Assembly: GCF_003952665.1 (NCBI RefSeq)
Contig: NZ_CP017946.1
Location: 124,001 to 188,000, forward strand
Length of the DNA stretch: 64,000 bases
Direction of reading: 5' to 3'
Source of the DNA: Bosea sp. Tri-49
GTDB taxonomy: Bacteria > Pseudomonadota > Alphaproteobacteria > Rhizobiales > Beijerinckiaceae
Each line of letters starts with the position of its first letter. Positions within the stretch are counted from its first letter, which is position 1. Below, piece by piece: positions 21,725 to 29,711 of the stretch. Both the position numbers and the translations under genes were made by a program. The notes under the pieces are model-generated. The model did no database searches. It was not told where the DNA came from and worked only from the letters and a program-made list of their open reading frames with translations.

Positions 21725-22060
21725 TCAGAGGTTCTGCTGCAGGATCCGCCCGTTCGGGTGGACGCAGATCAGCTCGAGCCGGCCTTCGCCGACATTCTCG
21801 AAGCGATGTGGGACATCTGGTGCGGCAACCACGATGTCGCCGGCATGGCCGCGGGTGGTTTCGCCACCGACGGTGAACTCGGCCTCGCCCTTCCGGACGA
21901 TCCAGGTCTCGGAATAGGGATGGACGTGCAGCATCGAGCCCTGGCCGGGCTCGGCGTCGACGATGAAGAACGAGACCGGGCCGCCGAGCGCCTCGCCTTC
22001 GAAACGCACCGTGCGGTTGGCGCCGCGCTGCTGATCCTCGGACCGAAGAACGTTGAACAT
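21725..22060 (-). CDS. Cupin-domain protein
   Basis: 111-residue single-domain cupin. Motif 1 is MLHVHPYSETWIVRKGE (two His and a Glu-like position for the metal) and motif 2 is PDVPHRFENVG. It could bind a metal and act as a small dioxygenase, isomerase or sensor; the substrate is unknown. First gene after the three-copy MarR operator region, and probably cotranscribed with the VOC gene. Confidence 0.88.
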   Translation of the reverse strand: MFNVLRSEDQQRGANRTVRFEGEALGGPVSFFIVDAEPGQGSMLHVHPYSETWIVRKGEAEFTVGGETTRGHAGDIVVAAPDVPHRFENVGEGRLELICVHPNGRILQQNL

Positions 22061-22090
22061 GACTGCCTCCCTGTAAGCGGCGGATGGATT

Positions 22091-22108
22091 TATCTTTGCG
22101 AGAAGATA
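22091..22108. promoter_or_regulatory. MarR operator copy 1
   Basis: TATCTT-N6-AAGATA, a perfect inverted repeat 31 bases upstream of the cupin gene. Copies 2 and 3 follow at 31 and then 20 bases, near whole helical turns. Confidence 0.65.
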
Positions 22109-22121
22109 TATAATGGCGAGA

Positions 22122-22139
22122 TATCTTCCTGTCAAGATA
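22122..22139. promoter_or_regulatory. MarR operator copy 2
   Basis: TATCTT-N6-AAGATA, a perfect inverted repeat. It begins 31 bp after copy 1 and 20 bp before copy 3. Confidence 0.65.
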
Positions 22140-22141
22140 AT

Positions 22142-22159
22142 TATCTTCGTGTCGAGATA
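22142..22159. promoter_or_regulatory. MarR operator copy 3
   Basis: TATCTT-N6-GAGATA, the same repeat with one mismatch, exactly 20 bp from copy 2. It is nearest to the marR gene. Confidence 0.6.
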
Positions 22160-22224
22160 TCTTGGCCGGAGAGCACACGCCGTGTATGTCTCGCTGTCGG
22201 GGTAGCGACAGCCAAGGCTCGGAA

Positions 22225-22773
22225 ATGACAAACGAATCAGGAAACCAGGAAGGTGCAGCGGAGGACCATGTCGACCGGCTGCGCCGGCTATGGGCACGGG
22301 AGCTGCCGGATTTGAACACCGAACCGATGGCGATCCTCGGCCGCGCCTTCCGGCTCGGCAACATGGTCCGGCCGAGCATCGAGGCGACCTTCGCCGGCTT
22401 CGGGCTCGACCGCGGCGAGTTTGACGTGATCTCGACCCTGCGCCGTTCCGGCCCGCCCTACCGGCTGACGCCGACCGAGATGTATGCGCTCTTGATGATC
22501 TCCTCGGGGGGGCTGACCCACCGGCTCGACCGGCTGGAGAAGGCTGGGCTGATCCGGCGCGAGAAGTCGCCGCAGGATGGGCGTAGCGTGCGGGTCGCGT
22601 TGACGGAGAAAGGGGCGACGCTGGCCGAGCAGGCCTTCCGGACGGATATGGCGAGCGAGCTCGCCTTCCTGCAGTCGCTCGACGCAGGCGAGCGCGAAAT
22701 GCTGGCGGGGTTGCTGAGGAAGCTGATCCTCGGGATCGAGAAGCAGGTCAGCGAAGAAGGGGCGGCAACGTAG
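22225..22773 (+). CDS. MarR-family transcriptional regulator
   Basis: 182 residues with a winged helix: RLTPTEMYALLMISSGGLTH then RLEKAGLIRREKSPQDGRSV, the latter being the wing with the conserved D-x-R. Start ATG 22225 gives MTNESGNQEG; an earlier start at 22162 would run through the operator-proximal leader and is less likely. It is divergent from the cupin/VOC pair across a region with three matching palindromes, so it should repress both its own gene and that pair. Ligand unknown. Confidence 0.88.
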   Translation: MTNESGNQEGAAEDHVDRLRRLWARELPDLNTEPMAILGRAFRLGNMVRPSIEATFAGFGLDRGEFDVISTLRRSGPPYRLTPTEMYALLMISSGGLTHRLDRLEKAGLIRREKSPQDGRSVRVALTEKGATLAEQAFRTDMASELAFLQSLDAGEREMLAGLLRKLILGIEKQVSEEGAAT

Positions 22774-22784
22774 TCATCCTCAGC

Positions 22785-22880
22785 GTCATGCTCGCCCTTG
22801 TGGCGAGCATCCACGTCTCGAACACCACACGCGATCAGTGAGGCGAAGACGTGGATGGCCGGGACAAGCCCGGCCATGAC
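22785..22880. repeat. REP-like four-arm palindromic element, copy 2
   Basis: Same architecture as 21140-21230: GTCATG/CATGAC ends, CTCGCC/GGCGAG, a central ATCCACGTCT / AGACGTGGAT arm, and GGCCGGG/CCCGGCC. The central loop differs from copy 1. It lies between converging genes and may act as a bidirectional transcription stop. Confidence 0.8.
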
Positions 22881-22896
22881 GGAAAGTGGCAAGTAC

Positions 22897-23796
22897 TCAC
22901 CGCTTCAGGTTGACGATCACCACGCCGGCCAACGCCATGGCGCCGCCGATCAGGCCGAGCGTCGTCGGGATCTCGCCGAGCCAGAGGAAGCTGATCAGCA
23001 TCGCCGCCGGCGGCACGCAATACTGGAAGTTGGAGGCGCGGGCGGCCGGCAGGCGCGACAGGGTGATCGCCCAGGTGCCGTAGGCGACGACGCTCGAGAC
23101 CAAGGCAAGCCAGACCACCGACCAGATCGCCTGCGCCGGGGCTGTCGGTAGCTGCTCCAGCGCGCCGGGCAGGAAGGGCGTCAGCGCGATGCCGCCGAGC
23201 GCCATGTTCCAGGCCGCGACGGTGAGCGGCTTGTGACGCGCGAAGAGCGGCTTCTGGACCACGGTCGAGATCGAGTTGCACAGGGCAGCGCCAAGGATCA
23301 GCAGGACGCTGACGCCGATATTGAGATCGAGCCCGTTGCCGAGCGCGATCACGCCGATGCCGGCGAAGGCGATTGCCGTGCCGAGCCAGGCGATCAGGCT
23401 GAAGCGCTCGTTCAGGACCAGCATGGCGAGCGCCGCCGTCATGATCGGATTGGTGTTGATGATGAAGCTCGCAGCGCCCGCCGGCACAACGCGCTGGCCG
23501 AGATTGAGGAAGATCGCATAGAGCGCGATGAAGACGATGCCGCCGGTGAGGAAGCGCCAGATGTCGGCGCGCTCGGGCAGCTTCGGGCGCATCACGATCA
23601 GGAAGAGCGCCGCGAACACGCCGGCGATGGCAAAGCGCAGCGCCGCCAGCTCGAGCGCGCCGAAGCCGGCGAGGCCGGCCCGGATCGCCGGGAAGGAGGA
23701 GGCCCAGGCGATGACGGTGAAGGGGATGGTGAAGAGCAGCATGGCGTCGAGGGTGGAGCCGGGCCGGGAGGGCGCGGCAGAGGGGACGGTTGTCAT
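22897..23796 (-). CDS. EamA/DMT-family permease
   Basis: 299 residues with about ten transmembrane helices in two EamA repeats ([20 protein letters not shown] at the start; [15 protein letters not shown] opening the second half). Members export amino acids or metabolites; the substrate is unknown here. ATG 23796 has GAGG six bases upstream. It is divergent from a LysR gene, the usual arrangement for LysR control of a permease. Confidence 0.88.
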   Translation of the reverse strand: MTTVPSAAPSRPGSTLDAMLLFTIPFTVIAWASSFPAIRAGLAGFGALELAALRFAIAGVFAALFLIVMRPKLPERADIWRFLTGGIVFIALYAIFLNLGQRVVPAGAASFIINTNPIMTAALAMLVLNERFSLIAWLGTAIAFAGIGVIALGNGLDLNIGVSVLLILGAALCNSISTVVQKPLFARHKPLTVAAWNMALGGIALTPFLPGALEQLPTAPAQAIWSVVWLALVSSVVAYGTWAITLSRLPAARASNFQYCVPPAAMLISFLWLGEIPTTLGLIGGAMALAGVVIVNLKR

Positions 23797-23851
23797 GGCA
23801 GGCCTCAAAGGCTGGTGACGGTTCGCCCTCGATAGACGCCCCGGGGAGCTG

Positions 23852-23873
23852 ATTGACAAACGAGTAATTCAAT
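23852..23873. promoter_or_regulatory. Possible LysR binding site
   Basis: ATTGA and TCAAT arms separated by 12 bases lie between the divergent permease and LysR genes. This fits the loose T-N11-A dyad of LysR boxes. Short arms make it tentative. Confidence 0.35.
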
Positions 23874-23887
23874 GACGAGCTGTGAGT

Positions 23888-24820
23888 ATGGATCACAGCT
23901 CTCCACTTCCGCCCTTGGACACGCTGCGCGCCTTCGAGGCGGCTGCCCGCTCCGGCAGTTTCTCGGCCGCGGCCGAGGCGTTGAACCTCACCCATGGCGC
24001 GATCTCTCGGCAGGTCGCCAAGCTTGAGCATTGGCTCGGCCTGCGCGTCTTCGAGCGCCAGGCGCGCGGCGTCGCGCTGACGCCAGAGGGGCAGCGCCTG
24101 TTCCAGCGCACGCAGGAGGCCTTCTCGGTCTTCGCCGACTCATCCGACCGCTGGAGCGAGCCGCGCGGGACGGCGGTGGTGCGCTTCAGCGCGACGCCTT
24201 CCGTCTGCTCGCTCTGGCTGATGCCGCGCTGGCAGCGCCTGGAAAGCGGCGATCCTACCGTGCGGATCATGCTGCAGGTCGACCATCGCAAGGTCGACCT
24301 TGAGGAGGAGGGCATCGACCTCGCCATTCGCTGCGGCCGCGGCGGCACGCCGGGGCGGGTCTCGGTGCAGCTCTTCGAGGAGTGGTGCTATCCCGTGGCC
24401 TCGCCCGAGCTGGCCAAGGCGATCGGCGAGGGCAGGCCGGAGCGCTTCCTCGACCAGCCGCTGATCCATGATTCGGACGCCGCCGGCTGGCGCGCCTGGT
24501 TCAATGCGCAGGGGCTCGACTTCCGGCCGCGCCAGCAGGACCGGCGCTTCGAGGACTACAATCTCGTGCTCGACGCTGCTGCGTCGGGGCTTGGCGTGGC
24601 GCTATCGCGCCCGCCTCTGGCGCAGGCGCAGGTCGATGCCGGGCGGGTCATCAGGGTCGATCAGCGCACGGCGCTCAATCCGGTCTCCTACTGGCTCGAC
24701 CGGCCGATGGGGCAGCCGCGCCCGGCAGCGGTGGCGCTGGCGAGCCGGATCGCGCATGAGGCCGGGCTGTCGGCGGGCAAGCTGGCGGGGTTCCTGCGGC
24801 TGGAGGCGAAAGCGGCTTAG
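23888..24820 (+). CDS. LysR-family regulator, GcvA-like
   Basis: 310 residues. The N-terminus LDTLRAFEAAARSGSFSAAA with LTHGAISRQVAKLE is the LysR helix-turn-helix of the GcvA subgroup, and the effector domain carries LEEEGIDLAIRCGRG, the subgroup's IR-x-G signature. ATG 23888 chosen; GTG 23882 would add two residues. Divergent from the EamA permease, which is the probable target. The last four bases overlap the convergent tyrA-like gene. Confidence 0.88.
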   Translation: MDHSSPLPPLDTLRAFEAAARSGSFSAAAEALNLTHGAISRQVAKLEHWLGLRVFERQARGVALTPEGQRLFQRTQEAFSVFADSSDRWSEPRGTAVVRFSATPSVCSLWLMPRWQRLESGDPTVRIMLQVDHRKVDLEEEGIDLAIRCGRGGTPGRVSVQLFEEWCYPVASPELAKAIGEGRPERFLDQPLIHDSDAAGWRAWFNAQGLDFRPRQQDRRFEDYNLVLDAAASGLGVALSRPPLAQAQVDAGRVIRVDQRTALNPVSYWLDRPMGQPRPAAVALASRIAHEAGLSAGKLAGFLRLEAKAA

Positions 24821-25617
24821 GAGACCGCGTCCGGCTGCAGCGCTTCTCGGGTTCCGTTTGCAGGTGACCGGTCCCGATCGAGATGCGCCCGCATCTCCTC
24901 GGCCAGGGCGAAGAAGCGGTCGCGTACCGGCCGCGCATGCGGGTTGGCCTGCTCGATGGCGAGGAAGACGCCGGGGCTGTCATGGCGCACCATCTCGGTC
25001 GCGCGCATCAGGAGGTCGAAGCTCGCCGTGGTCATCCGCCGCGGCAAGGGCTCCATCCGGACCAGGATCTTGGCGATGAGATGGGTCAGGCCCTGGACCA
25101 TCGCCGCCTCGCGGTCATGCGCCTCCGGCGTCGTCATGATGACCTTGAGGCGCAGCATCCGGCGCAGGAAGGCGGCGATGCGCCAGGCGCTGCGACCGCG
25201 AATCGGGCAGATCGCGATCTTAAGGCCGGCAATGCCGTCGCGCCCGCTCTGCGGGCCGAAGAGCGGGTGGGTGCCGACGATCTCGACGTCCTCGGGCAGC
25301 TGCGCCAGCATGGTCATGGCCGGGCCGATCTTGACCGAGCCGACATCGACGACGATCGCGCCGGCGCCCAGATGCGGCCGCAAGGTCGCGATCGCTTCCG
25401 AGAGCGCCGCGACCGGCACGGCGAGGATGACGATGTCGCAGGCGGCGATCTCGGCGGGATCGGCGGCGATGATGCCACCTGAGGTGGCATCTGCCGGCAG
25501 CGTCGGATCGAACGCCAACAGGCGGCAATGCGGCCTGAGATGACGGGCGATCAGGCGGCCGAAGGCGCCGAAGCCCATCAGGCCGATGGAGGGATTGGTG
25601 GTGTTGAGGGTATGCAT
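24817..25617 (-). CDS. Prephenate/arogenate dehydrogenase, TyrA-like
   Basis: 266 residues of the short TyrA type with no chorismate-mutase or ACT domain. An N-terminal NAD(P) Rossmann motif GLMGFGAFG is followed by DVGSVKIGP and the catalytic-loop signature VGTHPLFGPQSG. The enzyme oxidises prephenate or arogenate on the way to tyrosine; which of the two is not decidable. The upstream leader (25664-25793) carries a promoter-like site, a short peptide with two adjacent Tyr codons and competing hairpins, so tyrosine attenuation is likely. No other tyrosine-pathway gene is adjacent. Confidence 0.85.
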   Translation of the reverse strand: MHTLNTTNPSIGLMGFGAFGRLIARHLRPHCRLLAFDPTLPADATSGGIIAADPAEIAACDIVILAVPVAALSEAIATLRPHLGAGAIVVDVGSVKIGPAMTMLAQLPEDVEIVGTHPLFGPQSGRDGIAGLKIAICPIRGRSAWRIAAFLRRMLRLKVIMTTPEAHDREAAMVQGLTHLIAKILVRMEPLPRRMTTASFDLLMRATEMVRHDSPGVFLAIEQANPHARPVRDRFFALAEEMRAHLDRDRSPANGTREALQPDAVS

Positions 25618-25663
25618 CGCGTTTTCCTTGAGGAGGGCCGCGATGCCGGGTGACTGCCTGATT

Positions 25664-25686
25664 TCAACCGCCAGCGCGGCGGTTGA
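25664..25686 (-). promoter_or_regulatory. Attenuator hairpin upstream of tyrA
   Basis: Nine-base-pair perfect stem: TCAACCGCC (25664-25672) and GGCGGTTGA (25678-25686). The 25678-25683 part can instead pair with ACCGCC at 25701-25706, so two structures exclude each other. There is no T-run after the stem on the minus strand, which leaves open whether control is of transcription or translation. Confidence 0.5.
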
Positions 25687-25707
25687 GACATGAAAATGCC
25701 ACCGCCT

Positions 25708-25758
25708 CTATGAGGACGGGGCGTAATAGTTGCGGGCGAGCAGGCAGGCAAAGGTCAT
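25708..25758 (-). CDS. Candidate leaderless leader peptide (MTFACLLARNYYAPSS)
   Basis: Sixteen codons on the minus strand ending in TAG, with adjacent Tyr codons TAT TAC at 25723-25728, 12 bases before the stop. A TTGACA (25788-25793) and TTTATG (25765-25770), spaced by 17 bases, place the expected transcription start at this ATG. An in-frame ATG at 25767 would add three residues but overlaps the -10 site. Leaderless leader peptides of this sort are known for the trp attenuator of rhizobia. The peptide should sense tyrosyl-tRNA. Confidence 0.6.
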   Translation of the reverse strand: MTFACLLARNYYAPSS

Positions 25759-25764
25759 GGCGCG

Positions 25765-25793
25765 CATAAAGCGCGCGCCATGCAGGCTGTCAA
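25765..25793 (-). promoter_or_regulatory. Promoter of the tyrA leader
   Basis: A perfect -35 TTGACA (25788-25793), 17 bases, then TTTATG as a weak -10. It begins ten bases past the carA stop, so tyrA can be expressed separately from carA. Confidence 0.5.
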
Positions 25794-25802
25794 TGGCCGG
25801 GC

Positions 25803-27011
25803 TCAGGCCGCCTTCTTCGCCTTCTCGGCTTCCATCAGCTCGACGAAGCGGGCGAAGAGGTAGTGGCTGTCCTGCGGGCCGGGCGAGGCCTCGGGATGGT
25901 GCTGGACGCTGAAGGCCGGGCGGTCGGTCAGGGCGATGCCGCAGTTCGAGCCGTCGAAGAGCGAGACATGGGTCTCGGTCGCGTTGGCCGGCAGCGTCGC
26001 GGGATCGACGGCGAAGCCGTGGTTCATCGACACGATCTCGACCTTGCCGGTGGTCTTGTCCTGCACCGGATGATTGGCGCCGTGATGGCCCTGCTTCATC
26101 TTCAGGGTCTGGCCGCCGATGGCGAGCGCCAGCATCTGATGGCCAAGGCAAATGCCGAAGGTCGGGATATTCCTGTCCAGTAACTCCCTGATCACCGGCA
26201 CGGCATATTCGCCGGTTGCGGCCGGGTCACCCGGGCCGTTCGACAGGAAGACGCCGTCGGGATTGAGCGCGAGGATGTCCTTGGCTGATGCGGTCGAGGG
26301 CACGACCTCGACCTCGCAGCCGGCCTTGGCCAGCAGGCGCAGGATGTTGCGCTTGACGCCGTAGTCGATGGCGACGACGCGATGGCCCGCGCTCTCGCGC
26401 TTGCCGTAGCCACGCGGCCACTGCCAGGGCGTCTCGTCCCAGTCATAGCGCTGGGTTGCGGCGACGAGCGGCACGAGGTCGAGCCCGGCCATGTCGGGCA
26501 GGGCGGCGGCTTCCTGCTTGAGGGCCTCGATATCGAAATTGCTGGCCGGGTCATGGGCGATGACGGCGTTGGGCATGCCGTTCTCGCGGATCAGCGTGGT
26601 CAGCGCCCGCGTGTCGACGCCGCAGATGCCGACGATGTTGCGGGCCTTGAGCCAGGCATCGAGATGCTTGGCCGCGCGCCAGTTCGAGGGCTGCGTCACC
26701 TCGGCATGCAGCACGATGCCGCGCACGCCGGAGGAGGCAGCAGCGTTCACCGTCTCGGTGTCTTCCTCGTTGACGCCGACATTGCCGATATGCGGGAAGG
26801 TGAAGGTGATGATCTGCCCGGCATAGGACGGATCGGTCAGGATTTCCTGATAGCCGGTCATCGCCGTGTTGAAGCAGACCTCGCCGGGCGCCTGCGCGAT
26901 CGCGCCGAGGCCGAAGCCTTCGAGCACTGTACCGTCGGCCAGCACCAGCACGGCAGTCGCGCGTGGCTCGCTCCAGCCCTGGGAGGCGGGGTTTCCTTCG
27001 TGAGCGGTCAT
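25803..27011 (-). CDS. carA: Carbamoyl-phosphate synthase, small subunit
   Basis: 402 residues, the glutamine amidotransferase half that releases ammonia for CarB. The N-terminal CarA domain (GFGLGAIAQAPGEVCFNTAM) is followed by a class I GATase with the nucleophile Cys288 in FGICLGHQM and the His372/Glu374 pair in HHPEAS. Normal length. It is divergent from the yqeY-type gene. The large subunit lies 16.7 kb away on the same strand. Confidence 0.96.
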   Translation of the reverse strand: MTAHEGNPASQGWSEPRATAVLVLADGTVLEGFGLGAIAQAPGEVCFNTAMTGYQEILTDPSYAGQIITFTFPHIGNVGVNEEDTETVNAAASSGVRGIVLHAEVTQPSNWRAAKHLDAWLKARNIVGICGVDTRALTTLIRENGMPNAVIAHDPASNFDIEALKQEAAALPDMAGLDLVPLVAATQRYDWDETPWQWPRGYGKRESAGHRVVAIDYGVKRNILRLLAKAGCEVEVVPSTASAKDILALNPDGVFLSNGPGDPAATGEYAVPVIRELLDRNIPTFGICLGHQMLALAIGGQTLKMKQGHHGANHPVQDKTTGKVEIVSMNHGFAVDPATLPANATETHVSLFDGSNCGIALTDRPAFSVQHHPEASPGPQDSHYLFARFVELMEAEKAKKAA

Positions 27012-27145
27012 GTCTATGTCTCGTCCAGGCCGCTGGAAGCTGCGGCAAGCGTGAAGGCTGCGCGCGGGTGGCGCTGCCGGTCTGGAGCGCGAGCCTTAAT
27101 CAGGCGCCTGCGCCCCGTCAATGAATGAAGAAGGTTTGCACCATC

Positions 27146-27607
27146 ATGTCCAACCTGCGTGAGCAGTTCACTGCCGACCTCAAGACCGCGATGAAGGCCG
27201 GCGAAAAAGGCAAGGTCGCTGCCATCCGCCTGATCCAGGCGGCGCTGAAGGACAAGGACATCGAGGCGCGCGGCGCCGGCAAGGGAGAGGCCACGGCCGA
27301 CGAGATCCTCGCCCTGCTGCAGAAGATGATCAAGCAGCGCCAGGAATCGATCGCGATCTATGACGCCAACGGCCGGCCCGAGCTCGCTGACGGCGAGCGC
27401 GCCGAGGTCGCGGTGATCTCCGCCTATCTGCCCAAGCAGATGAGCGACGAGGAGATCAAGGCGGCGATCGAGGACGTCATCGCCGAAACCGGCGCCTCGG
27501 CTGTCAAGGACATGGGCAAGGTCATCGGCGCATTGCGCGGCGCCTATGCCGGCCAGATGGACTTCGCCAAGGTCTCGCCTATGGTAAAGCAGTTGCTGGG
27601 CGGCTGA
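27146..27607 (+). CDS. GatB/YqeY-domain protein
   Basis: 153 residues of the YqeY family (LREQFTADLKTAMKAGEKGK at the start, AYLPKQMSDEEIKAAIEDVI late). The domain resembles the tRNA-binding tail of GatB, but stand-alone members have no proven role. Start MSNLREQF at ATG 27146 matches the family; an upstream ATG at 27125 would add seven residues. Divergent from carA, an arrangement common in the order. Confidence 0.9.
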   Translation: MSNLREQFTADLKTAMKAGEKGKVAAIRLIQAALKDKDIEARGAGKGEATADEILALLQKMIKQRQESIAIYDANGRPELADGERAEVAVISAYLPKQMSDEEIKAAIEDVIAETGASAVKDMGKVIGALRGAYAGQMDFAKVSPMVKQLLGG

Positions 27608-27665
27608 TCCGCGGGCGGCATTTCCGCCAGATCGACGGGCAGCGTTTCGGCAAAGGAGGCTTCCG

Positions 27666-28163
27666 ATGTCGAAACAGTTGATCGCTGTGGTCGCGCTCGG
27701 GCTGGCCTTGCAGAGCTCGGCTGCGCTCGCCCAGTCGGAAGGCTGGGGCACCGGCTACCAGATGGGCACGTCCTATGCCGGGGTGAGCGGCGCCGATGGC
27801 ACGCGGCTCACCTTCTATTGCGGGGATCCGGCGGCGGCCCGCGCCAACCCGGCGATCGCGAGCGGCCCTTATCTGATGGCCGTTCTGCCCAAGACACAGC
27901 TCAAGGACGCCCTGCCGTCGGCGATCGAGATCGTGGCCGACGGCAAGGCGATACGCGTGCCGGTCAAGGCGCAATCGGGCGTCGACGAGGTCGAGCTGAC
28001 CTGGACACCCGACGAGGGGTTCGGCGTCATGCAGATGAGGCCGGTGGTGGCGAGCCTGCGCACGGCGACGCGGATCGAGTTGCGCGCTGCCGACGCTTCG
28101 ATCCTGCTGCCGACGGATGGCGTGGCGAAGGCCCTGACTGGCGATCCGCTGAGCTGTCCGTAA
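27666..28163 (+). CDS. Secreted protein of unknown function
   Basis: 165 residues with a clear signal peptide (SKQLIAVVALGLALQSSAAL, cleavage near LAQ). AAAGGAGG lies just upstream of the ATG. The mature part shows a beta-rich pattern with a lone cysteine in TFYCGD and another near the C-terminus (DPLSCP), which could form a disulfide. I do not recognise the family. Confidence 0.75.
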   Translation: MSKQLIAVVALGLALQSSAALAQSEGWGTGYQMGTSYAGVSGADGTRLTFYCGDPAAARANPAIASGPYLMAVLPKTQLKDALPSAIEIVADGKAIRVPVKAQSGVDEVELTWTPDEGFGVMQMRPVVASLRTATRIELRAADASILLPTDGVAKALTGDPLSCP

Positions 28164-28175
28164 GGAACCGGTTGC

Positions 28176-28592
28176 TTACGGCGAATAGCTCGTGCGCTGC
28201 ATCACCCGTTCCTCGATCGCGCCGACCATGCGGCCGTGCTCGGCGGCGCTGCTGTCCTTGATCTTCGACCACTCCGCATCCTGCATGAAGCGGGCCCAGC
28301 TTTCGCGCATCGTCGCCTCGTCGGGCCAGCGCAGGACATAGACGAACTCGGTGCGATCCTTGGCCTTGGCCTCCCACATCGCCGCGATGTCGAAGCCATA
28401 GGTCTTCATGATGCGGGCGGCATGGTCGCGGAAGCGGGCGTGGAAGGCGTCCTTGTTGTTCTCGAAGATCTCGTAGATGCGCAGTTGCTCGATCATGGTC
28501 GCTCGTTCAGTCGCTGAGGCAGGGATGGCGAAGGCGGCCGCCGCGGAGAGTGCGGCCGCAAGCAAGGCTGATCGCCGGATGGGGCGGTGCAT
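28176..28592 (-). CDS. Exported NIPSNAP-family protein
   Basis: 138 residues. Residues 1-28 form a signal peptide (RRSALLAAALSAAAAFAIP, cleavage near ASA), and the rest is a single ferredoxin-like NIPSNAP domain (MIEQLRIYEIFENNKDAFHA at its start; VYVLRWPDEATMRESW). Cytoplasmic NIPSNAPs are common, so an exported copy is less usual. GAGGAG stands about nine bases upstream of ATG 28592; an ATG at 28637 is also in frame. Confidence 0.75.
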   Translation of the reverse strand: MHRPIRRSALLAAALSAAAAFAIPASATERATMIEQLRIYEIFENNKDAFHARFRDHAARIMKTYGFDIAAMWEAKAKDRTEFVYVLRWPDEATMRESWARFMQDAEWSKIKDSSAAEHGRMVGAIEERVMQRTSYSP

Positions 28593-28667
28593 GAGCTGAA
28601 GCTCCTCGCTATTGCTGTGCGAGGAGGCTGCCTGCATGGCTGCCTTCAGTAAAATATATTGTTTGTC

Positions 28668-29585
28668 CTAGTTTGATATGTCCCGCATATCGACGACTGC
28701 CTGCCGGAGCACAGCGAGGAAGTTCTCTCGCGCCGGCGAGCTGCGCGTCGCGTCCCAGGCGGCAATCAGTTCGACATGCATCATCTCCGGCGGCGCCTCG
28801 ACAGCGATCGGCCGGAAGGCGACGCCGGTGCGCGGCATCAGCGCCAGCGAGCCCGGGATCAGCGCGACGCCAATGCCGCTCGCGACCAGGCTGGCGACGG
28901 TCTGCATCTGGCGGGCTTCCTGGACGATGCGCGGCGAGAAGCCGGCGAGACGACAGAGCCCGATGATCTGGTCGTGGAAGCCGATGCCAAGCTGGCGCGG
29001 CGTGCCGATGAAGTCGTCGCTGGCGAGAGCGGCGAGGGGAATGGTCCCCTGTCCAGCAAGCACGTGATCGTCCGGCAGGGCGGCGAGGATCGGCTCGCGC
29101 AGCAGGCATTCGCTGGCGAGCTGTGCGACCATGATGCCGGGGTGGCGCATCAGGCCGATATCGGCCTCGCCCGCAGTAATCGCCGCGAGCTGCTCGCCCG
29201 TGGTCGCTTCGCGCAGGACGAGCTCGATGCCCGGGAATTCGGTACGGAAACGGCGCAGCGCCAAGGGCAGCAGGTCGTGGGCGGTGCCGACGAAGGTGAT
29301 CGAGAGGCGGCCGGCCTGGCCGGCGGCGACAGCCTTTGCTTCCCGGATGCCCTCATCGAGCTGAGCGAGGACGCGCCGGGCGCTGACGAGGAAGGCTGCA
29401 CCGGCAGGCGTCAGCGCGACGCTGCGGTTGCTGCGCGCGAACAGAGATAAGCCGAGCGTGTCCTCGAGCTTGCGGATCGCCTGGCTGAGCGGTGGCTGCG
29501 CCATGTGCAGGCGCCCGGCGGCGCGATGGAAATTCAGCTCTTCGGCGACGGCGACGAACTGGCGCAGCAGCCGCGTCTCGATCAT
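28668..29585 (-). CDS. LysR-family regulator, BenM/CatM-like
   Basis: 305 residues: helix-turn-helix FHRAAGRLHMAQPPLSQAI at residues 19-37, then a LysR effector domain containing SITFVGTAHDLLPLALRRFR and VASLVASGIGVALIPGSL. The HMAQPPLSQ signature is typical of the BenM/CatM group, which senses aromatic acid metabolites. The reading frame continues open upstream opposite dnaG, but the protein starts at MIETRLLRQF (ATG 29585). It is divergent from dnaG; its own target is not evident. Confidence 0.88.
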   Translation of the reverse strand: MIETRLLRQFVAVAEELNFHRAAGRLHMAQPPLSQAIRKLEDTLGLSLFARSNRSVALTPAGAAFLVSARRVLAQLDEGIREAKAVAAGQAGRLSITFVGTAHDLLPLALRRFRTEFPGIELVLREATTGEQLAAITAGEADIGLMRHPGIMVAQLASECLLREPILAALPDDHVLAGQGTIPLAALASDDFIGTPRQLGIGFHDQIIGLCRLAGFSPRIVQEARQMQTVASLVASGIGVALIPGSLALMPRTGVAFRPIAVEAPPEMMHVELIAAWDATRSSPARENFLAVLRQAVVDMRDISN

Positions 29586-29711
29586 CGCACGCGCTCCTGC
29601 CTCGCTTCGCCAGCATGGCTGGCTATCACGCGCTGTGGATTGCGCCAATAATCGGGGGAGCGCTGCGATCGGTGATTGGCACAAGCTCTCCGCATCGCCA
29701 GATAGGAAGCC

